Positions 7,710 to 13,558 of a stretch of DNA of 17,202 nucleotides are shown in pieces. The notes beneath the pieces are model-generated. The model was given only the letters and a program-made list of their open reading frames with translations. It ran no database searches and was not told where the DNA came from. The translations under genes and the position numbers were made by a program. How positions within the stretch are numbered: position 1 is the stretch's first letter; every line of letters begins with the position of its first letter. Source of the DNA: CAYMRB01 sp964392615 (GTDB taxonomy: Bacteria > Planctomycetota > UBA8108); contig CAYMRB010000203.1 of NCBI GenBank assembly GCA_964392615.1, positions 1 through 17,202 on the forward strand. The letters run 5' to 3'.

Positions 7710-8809
7710 GGTTCGCTCTTGCCGTGTGCACGGGCCAGCACGTCCTCGACGAGCTCCGGCCCCCACGTAGCGCCCTCGGCCAGACGTCGCCGCAGCAGCA
7801 GGAAATCGGCCTCCCGGCAGGCTCGTGTGCCCTCGTGGAACGCGCGGAAACCCGTCCGCCCCTCGGTCATCATGTTCAGGCCGAGCCAGGAGCGGTTCGA
7901 CTCCTTGTTGCGGTTCCAATGTTCGAGCTTGTGCTTGCGTACGCTCTCGAGCGTCTTCGACAGGCACCCGGGCATGGTCGTCGCCAGCGCCCAGACCAGC
8001 GCGTTGACGGCCTCGTCGAGAAGCGTCAGATCGACCTCGCCTCGAGCGAGGAGCTCTTTGGCCGCCGCCCGCCCGTCGCCGGTCACGAACTCGCCGTGGA
8101 CGATCTGGCCCATGTCGTCGAGCCAGCGATCGGTGATGACAAACGGGTTGGGGACCCAGCTGTCGTCCACCCTGAGGGCCGGGACGACCTTCGTCAACAG
8201 TCCGACGCGCAGAGCTTTGTACGAGCTCCACGGCTCGCACCGCGTGCAGCTGTCCATCGCCGCCTCGACGCCGACGAACAGCGGCAGGAAGTCGGTGCTG
8301 CCGCCGTCCGGCGCCGAACCGTGCTTCGGACCGGCCTGGCCGAAGTTGGCCAGGTCCTGGGCGATCGAGAAATCGCACGCCATGCCAATCTCCTGTCCGC
8401 CTCCGACGCGCATTCCGTTGGCGCGGCAGATGACCGGCTTGTCGCAGTGGAGGATCGCGCTGACCATGTCGTTGAAGAGACGCATGTACGCGCGGTACTC
8501 CTCGGGCCGACCGGCGTAGTACTCGGCGTACTCGGCCGTGTTGCCGCCCGTGCAGAATGCACGCGTGCCAACGCCGGTGAACACGACGGCCACGCAGGCG
8601 CGGCTGTTCGACGCCCGGCGCATCGCCAGGATCACTCCCTTGACCATCTCGGTCGTATACGAGTTCAGCTGGCGTGGGTTGTCGAGAGAGATCCTCGCGG
8701 TGTGCAGCCCGTCGACGATCTCTCCGCTCGGCTCCCACAGCGGGACCTCGTCGTACAGCACGCCGGGACAGTCTGCGGCCGACGTCAGGTCGTGATTGCG
8801 CAACTCCAT
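7706..8809 (-). CDS. oah: 6-oxocyclohex-1-ene-1-carbonyl-CoA hydrolase (BamA)
   Basis: This 367-residue crotonase-superfamily protein is close to the usual length of about 375. The enzyme adds water and opens the ring of 6-oxocyclohex-1-ene-1-carbonyl-CoA to give 3-hydroxypimeloyl-CoA; its gene is widely used as a marker for anaerobic aromatic degradation. Diagnostic segments are RAFCTGGNTAEYAEYYAGRP (83-102), GMRVGGGQEIGMACDF (132-147), GSAPDGGSTDFLPLFVG (164-180) and, near the C-terminus, HKLEHWNRNKESNRSWLGL. These together set it apart from ordinary enoyl-CoA hydratases. The ATG at 8809 lies four bases after the had stop, and the stop overlaps the bcrC start, so the gene sits tightly within the operon between the dehydrogenase that makes its substrate and the reductase. 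Confidence 0.95.
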   Translation of the reverse strand: MELRNHDLTSAADCPGVLYDEVPLWEPSGEIVDGLHTARISLDNPRQLNSYTTEMVKGVILAMRRASNSRACVAVVFTGVGTRAFCTGGNTAEYAEYYAGRPEEYRAYMRLFNDMVSAILHCDKPVICRANGMRVGGGQEIGMACDFSIAQDLANFGQAGPKHGSAPDGGSTDFLPLFVGVEAAMDSCTRCEPWSSYKALRVGLLTKVVPALRVDDSWVPNPFVITDRWLDDMGQIVHGEFVTGDGRAAAKELLARGEVDLTLLDEAVNALVWALATTMPGCLSKTLESVRKHKLEHWNRNKESNRSWLGLNMMTEGRTGFRAFHEGTRACREADFLLLRRRLAEGATWGPELVEDVLARAHGKSEP

Positions 8810-8813
8810 GATG

Positions 8814-9887
8814 TCAGGACTCCGGAATGAGGATGACGCGCTTCGCGATACGCTCCGCGTGGAGCTGTTCGAAGACCTCGTTGATCGTCGACATCGGCCG
8901 GTGCTCGACGAACGAGGCGAGGACGACCTTACCCGCCAGGACGAGCTCGAGGGCAGCCGGATAGTGCTCGGGGAGACAACCCCAATTGCCCTGTACCGTC
9001 GCGTCCAGCGCCATCAGGTTCGACAGTCGGATCTCGACCTTCTTCGGCGTGTAACCGACGGCCGCGAGGTAACCGCCCGGTCCGAGCAGTCCGAAGGCGG
9101 TCGCCTGGCCGGTCGGCGTTCCGGACGTCTCGAACACTCTCTGGCGCCAGCTCGGGATCTCACGCTCGGCCGCGAATGCACGCAGCTCGCGGCGGAGGTC
9201 GCGAAACTCGAGCTCGTCGGGTCGCAGGGTCAGCGACGCGCCGTGCGCGGCCATCAGCTCGAGTCGCTGCGGGTTCACGTCGAGCGCTACCACGGTCGCG
9301 CCGAGCGCGGCCGCGATCTGGACGCCGAAGCCGCCGACGCCGCCGGTGCCGACGAACACCGCGAGGTCGCCGGACTCGAGTCCGCTGCGCAGGATCGCCT
9401 GGTAGGGCGTCGAGACCGCGTCGGCGATGACCGACAGCGTCGCCAGGTCGAGATCCCCGGGCGGCCTGTCGATCGTGTCCAGGTCGGGGACCAGGCACAG
9501 GCCGCGGGCCGGGACGCACAGATGGCTCGCGAAGCCGCCGTGAACGTCGTTGCCGGGGAAGATCTGCCCGGGACAGATCCGTCCGTGCCCAGCGCGGCAC
9601 GCGGCGCACTCGCCGCAGGGGATCACCGCGGGCACGATGACCTGCCGGCCGATCCAACTCTCGGCGCCCGCTCCGGCCTCGATCACGCGACCGCTGACCT
9701 CGTGTCCAAGCGTCAGCGGAAAACCGTGCCGCGTCGGCACGCCGTCGTAGTAGTACCCGAGGTCGGTATGGCAGACGCCGCAGCCCTCGACTGCGATCAG
9801 GACGTCTCCCGCCGCGGGGGTCTCATCCCTCTCGGTGAGGACCATCGGTGCGTCGGTCTTCTGGACGGTCCACGAAGTGATGCGCAC
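8814..9887 (-). CDS. had: 6-hydroxycyclohex-1-ene-1-carbonyl-CoA dehydrogenase
   Basis: This is a 357-residue zinc-containing alcohol dehydrogenase of the medium-chain family. Catalytic zinc ligands are C39 (GCGVCHTD) and H62-E63 (LGHEVSG). The structural zinc site is C91, C94, C97 and C105 (PCGECAACRAGHGRIC), and a nucleotide-binding GTGGVGGFG follows near residue 180. YYYDGVPTRHGFPLTLGHE and ICPGQIFPGNDVHGGFASH are typical of Had/BamQ enzymes, which oxidise 6-hydroxycyclohex-1-ene-1-carbonyl-CoA with NAD. The assignment is strengthened by its position directly before oah. The start is GTG at 9887 with a strong GAGGAAG three bases upstream; no better ATG is available. The 89 bases between it and the ligase contain an inverted repeat. 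Confidence 0.93.
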   Translation of the reverse strand: MRITSWTVQKTDAPMVLTERDETPAAGDVLIAVEGCGVCHTDLGYYYDGVPTRHGFPLTLGHEVSGRVIEAGAGAESWIGRQVIVPAVIPCGECAACRAGHGRICPGQIFPGNDVHGGFASHLCVPARGLCLVPDLDTIDRPPGDLDLATLSVIADAVSTPYQAILRSGLESGDLAVFVGTGGVGGFGVQIAAALGATVVALDVNPQRLELMAAHGASLTLRPDELEFRDLRRELRAFAAEREIPSWRQRVFETSGTPTGQATAFGLLGPGGYLAAVGYTPKKVEIRLSNLMALDATVQGNWGCLPEHYPAALELVLAGKVVLASFVEHRPMSTINEVFEQLHAERIAKRVILIPES

Positions 9888-9915
9888 GGTCTTCCTCGAA
9901 TCTCAGAAGCCGCTG

Positions 9916-9944
9916 CACGAGTACCCGCGACAGGGGGACTCGTG
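9916..9944. repeat. Inverted repeat in the ligase-had intergenic region
   Basis: CACGAGT (9916-9922) and ACTCGTG (9938-9944) are perfect 7-base inverted arms around 15 bases, inside which CCC (9924-9926) can pair with GGG (9933-9935). In the leftward mRNA this would fold into a stem-loop between the ligase stop and the had ribosome binding site. No run of T follows, so it is not a typical intrinsic terminator; it could be an RNA processing or stability element, or a dimeric protein site. It lies in one of the few real gaps of an otherwise overlapping operon. Confidence 0.45.
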
Positions 9945-9976
9945 AACGGCAGCATCGAGCTGGCACGGACAGGGCG

Positions 9977-11563
9977 TCACGGCTCGGCTCGTAGCTTGTA
10001 GCGCTGGATCTTGCCCGTCGCCGTCTTCGGCAGCTCTGGTTGAAACACGATCTCGCGCGGGTACTTGTAGACGCCGATTCTCTCCTTGACGAACTCCTGC
10101 AGGGTCGTTTTCAGCTCGTCAGATCCTTGCAGCCCGTCCTGGAGCACGACGAACGCCTTCGGCTTGACGAGTCCCTGCGCATCCTCCGCGCCGATGACGG
10201 CGCACTCGAGGACGTCGGGGTGTGCAGTCAGCGCATTCTCGACCTCGACAGGCGAGACCCACATGCCGCCGACCTTGAGCATGTCGTCCGTGCGGCCCTG
10301 GTACCAGTAGTAGCCGTCCTCGTCGATCAGGTACTTGTCGCCGGTGCGGATCCAGTCGCCCTGGATGGTCTCCTTGTTGCGCTGGTGCTTGTTCCAGTAG
10401 TACGCGCAGATGGAATCGCCCTTGATCAGCAGATCGCCGACCTCCCCGACGGGGACCTCGCAACCATCCTCGTCGACGATTCGTCCCCCGTATCCGGGGA
10501 CGATCTCGCCCGTCGAACCCGGCTTGACGCGACCCTGTCGATTCGAGATGAAGATGTGCAAGATCTCGGTCGACCCGATGCCATCGAGAATCTCGACGCC
10601 GAACCGCGCTTTCCAGCTCTCGAAGAACGCCGGCGGCAGCGCTTCGCCGGCGGAGACGCACAGCCGCACGCTGCTCGTGTCGAAGCGCGTCTCGGCGTCG
10701 TCCACCGCGAGCATGCGAGCGTATCCGGTCGGCACGCAGAAGAACAGCGTCGGGCGGAACTCCTCGATGATGCGGAAGAACGTGAGCGGGTCGGGCTTCC
10801 CCGGGTACAGGATCGTGCCGGCGCCGACGCGGAACGAGAAGTAGAGGCCGTTGCCGAGTCCGTACGCGAAGAACAGCTTGGCCACGGAGAACGTGCGGTC
10901 CGCCTCGTCGATGCCCAGGGTCGGGCGAGCGTAGAGATCCGCCGCCACGATCATGTCGTGTTGCAGGTGGACGGCTCCCTTCGGAAAGCCCGTCGTCCCC
11001 GAGCTGTAGAGCCAGAAGCACGCGTCGTCCGGGCTCATCATCTCCGGGTCGAGCTCGGTCGAGCACGCTGCGACGAGATCCTCGTACGCGAGATCACCAC
11101 CGCTGTCGTTCACGGCCGTGCGACCGGGTCCGCCGACGACGATCACGTGGCGCAGGTACCGCAACCGCGAGCGGATCGGCTCGATCTGCTCGAGCAGCGC
11201 CTGGTGAATCACCAGCACCCGGGCCCGGCTGTCGTTGAGCACGTATTCGTAGTCGGGCGCCTTCAGGAGCGTGTTCATCGGGATCGGTACGGCGCCGATC
11301 TTGATCGCACCGAAGAAGCTGAACACGAACTCGGGCGAGTCCAGGAGAAGGAGAAGCACGCGCTCCTCCATGCGGACGCCGAACTCCCGCAGGGCATTGC
11401 CCGTGCGGTTCGTCATCTTCAGCACGTCGCGATACGTGTAGCGGGCCGAGTCCGCGACGTTCCAGATGGCGATCCGGTCGCCACGGCCCGCTTCGACGTT
11501 CGCATCGACGAGCGTCGCAGCCGCATTGACACGATCCTCGAGATGGGGGGGGGAACCCGGCAT
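9977..11563 (-). CDS. bclA: Benzoate-CoA ligase (AMP-forming)
   Basis: This 528-residue member of the acyl-adenylate-forming family activates benzoate (or a close analogue) with ATP and CoA to benzoyl-CoA, the substrate of the reductase. The phosphate-binding motif is YSSGTTGFPKG (186-196). VAKLFFAYGLGNGLYFSF and GIGSTEILHIFISN are characteristic of benzoate-CoA ligases, followed by the hinge region around YWYQGRTDDMLKVGGMW and the C-terminal catalytic lysine K518 in KTATGKIQRYK. Length is normal (520-535). It is the first gene of the leftward operon. The ATG at 11563 has GGAGG ten bases upstream. Codons 4-6 contain a run of nine C on the coding strand. Activity on hydroxylated or halogenated benzoates cannot be judged from sequence. 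Confidence 0.93.
   Translation of the reverse strand: MPGSPPHLEDRVNAAATLVDANVEAGRGDRIAIWNVADSARYTYRDVLKMTNRTGNALREFGVRMEERVLLLLLDSPEFVFSFFGAIKIGAVPIPMNTLLKAPDYEYVLNDSRARVLVIHQALLEQIEPIRSRLRYLRHVIVVGGPGRTAVNDSGGDLAYEDLVAACSTELDPEMMSPDDACFWLYSSGTTGFPKGAVHLQHDMIVAADLYARPTLGIDEADRTFSVAKLFFAYGLGNGLYFSFRVGAGTILYPGKPDPLTFFRIIEEFRPTLFFCVPTGYARMLAVDDAETRFDTSSVRLCVSAGEALPPAFFESWKARFGVEILDGIGSTEILHIFISNRQGRVKPGSTGEIVPGYGGRIVDEDGCEVPVGEVGDLLIKGDSICAYYWNKHQRNKETIQGDWIRTGDKYLIDEDGYYWYQGRTDDMLKVGGMWVSPVEVENALTAHPDVLECAVIGAEDAQGLVKPKAFVVLQDGLQGSDELKTTLQEFVKERIGVYKYPREIVFQPELPKTATGKIQRYKLRAEP
11545..11553. repeat. Nine-base G/C homopolymer at the start of the benzoate-CoA ligase gene
   Basis: Nine consecutive G on the plus strand (nine C on the coding strand) fall within codons 4-7 of the ligase. 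As drawn, the reading frame is intact. Such runs are prone to strand slippage in cells and to miscounting in sequencing, so the true frame of the first residues depends on this count. Confidence 0.9.
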
Positions 11564-11671
11564 CCGTCAAGGGCCTCCGATCCAGTAAACCGACGGCATC
11601 CTACATCGGCAGCACGTCTCGGTTGATGACAAATATCAGAGCTGTCCGTCAGGACCTTGTGCGTCCAATGA

Positions 11672-11905
11672 AGCGTACACCGTCTCTGGCAACGTGAGGG
11701 GCTCTGGGTTCCACGCGTGCAGTACAGTCGGCGACGCCTGGGAGGCGCGGACTCAGGCTGCGTCCGGCTGGCCGCAGAGGCGCCAAACCACGTCTGGAGC
11801 TACGATTTCCTTCACGACCGAACCGACGACGGCCGGCGCCTGAAACTCCTGGTCATCGTCGACGAGTACACGAGAGAGGCGCTGGCGGTCTACAGCATGC
11901 GTCGC
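11672..11905 (+). pseudogene. IS3-family transposase (integrase-type) fragment
   Basis: The translation begins just after a TGA with SVHRLWQREGLWVPR, continues YSRRRLGGADSGC, and then PNHVWSYDFLHDRTDDGR and VIVDEYTREALAV. This is the end of the helix-turn-helix-like region and the start of the rve integrase core of IS3-family OrfB, including the first catalytic aspartate (in WSYDF). After about 11905 the resemblance ends; the second aspartate and the glutamate of the DDE triad and the C-terminus are absent, and the frame stays open to 12334 only by chance. The upstream part of OrfB is also missing. It is a remnant separating the aromatic cluster from the secreted-protein genes. Confidence 0.82.
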
Positions 11906-12107
11906 GCGCTGCTCGACGCGCTCGGTCGGCGTACAGAGCCGGCAGCACTCTCGATCCTCGGCGCTGTCGTCCCACACTTCGGTCGTTGCCCCTGGGACCG
12001 GCCTCGAGGCACTAAGAGCGAGCGGTGGCCAGACCTGGCCGTGGAGGTTACTCTCGACGCTCGTCTCCACATGAACGTCGAGAAAAGGCATGTCAGGGTC
12101 TCGCATC
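11906..12107. other. Non-coding stretch between the IS remnant and the PQQ-like gene
   Basis: No conserved protein segment, RNA gene or convincing promoter could be recognised. An AGGG at 12095-12098 sits nine bases before the preferred ATG of the next gene. Any promoter for that gene must lie here or within the IS remnant, but no hexamer pair stands out. Confidence 0.5.
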
Positions 12108-13463
12108 ATGCACCACGCGATCAAGCGTTCGTTACGCTGGAAACTCACTCCGGCCAGATCGATCACCATGATCCTTCTGCTCGCTGGAACCACCGGCGTC
12201 CAGGCCGCCGACGTTCTCGACAACTGGCATCAGTGGCGCGGACCCGAGGCGACAGGTCACTCGCCGCGCGGCACACCACCGGTGACGTGGAGCGAGACGA
12301 AGAACGTGCGCTGGAAAGCGCCCATACCCGGTGAGGGCAGCTCGACTCCGATCGTCTGGCGAGATCAGGTCTTCGTTCTCACGGCCGTGAAGACGGATCG
12401 GATCGACGAGAGCGTGCCTCCGCCCGAGAAGCAACCACGGCGACCCTTCGGGATCAAGTTTCCCCGCAACTCCTTCCGGTTCGTGGTGCTGAGCGTCGAT
12501 CGCGCCACCGGCAAGGTGCGCTGGCAAACGACCGTCACCGACGAGGTGCCTCACGAGGGCCGCCACTCGGACAACGATTTCGCCTCCGGCTCGCCGACGA
12601 CCGATGGCGAGGGACTCTACGCCTCGTTCGGGTCACGCGGCGTGTACCGCCTCGACCTCGCTGGCAACATCATCTGGGAGCGCAGACTGGGCAGAATGCA
12701 GACGCGCCGTAGCTTCGGCGAGGGCGCGTCGCCAGTCGTCCATGGCGACTCGCTGGTCGTCAACTGGGATCACGATGGACCGTCCTTCATCGAGGTCCTC
12801 GACGTCCGCAACGGCAAGACTCGCTGGAAGAAGGACCGCGACGAGATCACCACCTGGAGCACGCCGCGCGTACTCGAGTACAAGGGACGCACGCACGTGA
12901 TCGTGTCCGCGACGGAGCGCGTGCGAAGCTACGACTTGAAGACGGGCGAGGTGATCTGGGACTGTGGCGGCCAGACCGTCAACGTCATCCCGTCGCCCGT
13001 CGTGATCGACAACCTGGCCATCTGCATGAGCGGCTATCGAGGCAACGCCGTGCAAGCGATCTCGCTCGATTCGAAGGGCGACGTCAGCGGCAGCAAGGGC
13101 ATCGTCTGGTCGCTCGGCCGCGGCGCGCCCTACGTTCCCTCGCCACTCCTGTTCGACGATCACCTCTACTTCACCCAATCCAATAGCGCGATCGTCTCCT
13201 GCGTGAATGCTCGAACTGGGAACGAGATCATTCCGCGCCAGAGGCTCCCCGAGATCACACGCCTGTACGCGTCACCTGTCGGCGCAGACGGCCGCGTGTA
13301 TTTCACGGCTCGCGACGGGAGCACTCTCGTCATCAGCAAGGGGAAGGAGCTGAAGGTATTGGCGGTCAACCGAATCGGCGAGCCGGTCGATGCCTCCGCC
13401 GCGATCGTCGGCAAGCAGCTTTTCCTGCGGGGCAGCAAGCACTTGTTTTGCATCGAGGACTGA
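12108..13463 (+). CDS. Secreted PQQ-like beta-propeller repeat protein
   Basis: This 451-residue protein has an N-terminal signal peptide: basic residues, then the hydrophobic ITMILLLAGTTGVQA, with probable cleavage near residue 33. The mature protein opens with NWHQWRGPEATGHS (39-52), the WxQWRGP start common in exported PQQ-like proteins. Propeller-blade motifs with the D-x-x-T/N-G-x-x-x-W pattern follow at about 127-139 (VDRATGKVRW), 182-190 (LDLAGNIIW), 231-240 (LDVRNGKTRW) and 275-284 (YDLKTGEVIW). Such proteins are structural propellers; no enzyme function is implied, and the residues of quinoprotein alcohol dehydrogenases are not evident. An ATG at 12090 is in frame, but AGGG placed nine bases before 12108 favours the later start. 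It is followed 95 bases on by a secreted sulfatase in the same direction. Confidence 0.85.
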   Translation: MHHAIKRSLRWKLTPARSITMILLLAGTTGVQAADVLDNWHQWRGPEATGHSPRGTPPVTWSETKNVRWKAPIPGEGSSTPIVWRDQVFVLTAVKTDRIDESVPPPEKQPRRPFGIKFPRNSFRFVVLSVDRATGKVRWQTTVTDEVPHEGRHSDNDFASGSPTTDGEGLYASFGSRGVYRLDLAGNIIWERRLGRMQTRRSFGEGASPVVHGDSLVVNWDHDGPSFIEVLDVRNGKTRWKKDRDEITTWSTPRVLEYKGRTHVIVSATERVRSYDLKTGEVIWDCGGQTVNVIPSPVVIDNLAICMSGYRGNAVQAISLDSKGDVSGSKGIVWSLGRGAPYVPSPLLFDDHLYFTQSNSAIVSCVNARTGNEIIPRQRLPEITRLYASPVGADGRVYFTARDGSTLVISKGKELKVLAVNRIGEPVDASAAIVGKQLFLRGSKHLFCIED

Positions 13464-13558
13464 GCTCGAACGCGTAGGAGCTGGCGGAGTCGCAGGGCGA
13501 AGAGGCCTTGCCAAGCCAGGCGTCCTTCTCGAGATTCGACAACGCTGAACCGGTCACC

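Noticed and set aside
7710..8738. Upstream extension of bcrC to 748 residues
   Set aside because: It is an out-of-frame reading of oah, is arginine-rich, and lacks any BcrC similarity.
10040..11626. 528-residue plus-strand open frame opposite the ligase
   Set aside because: It is a shadow of the ligase codons on the other strand, rich in Arg, Asp and Val, with no family features.
11623..11639. TTGAT...ATCAG as an FNR-type oxygen-response site upstream of the ligase
   Set aside because: FNR/CRP-type sites need four bases between half-sites for TTGAT-ATCAA; here there are seven, and one outer base is mismatched.
11906..12334. Continuation of the IS3 frame as a 205-residue protein
   Set aside because: Transposase similarity ends near 11905 and the rest overlaps the PQQ-like gene with no recognisable motif.
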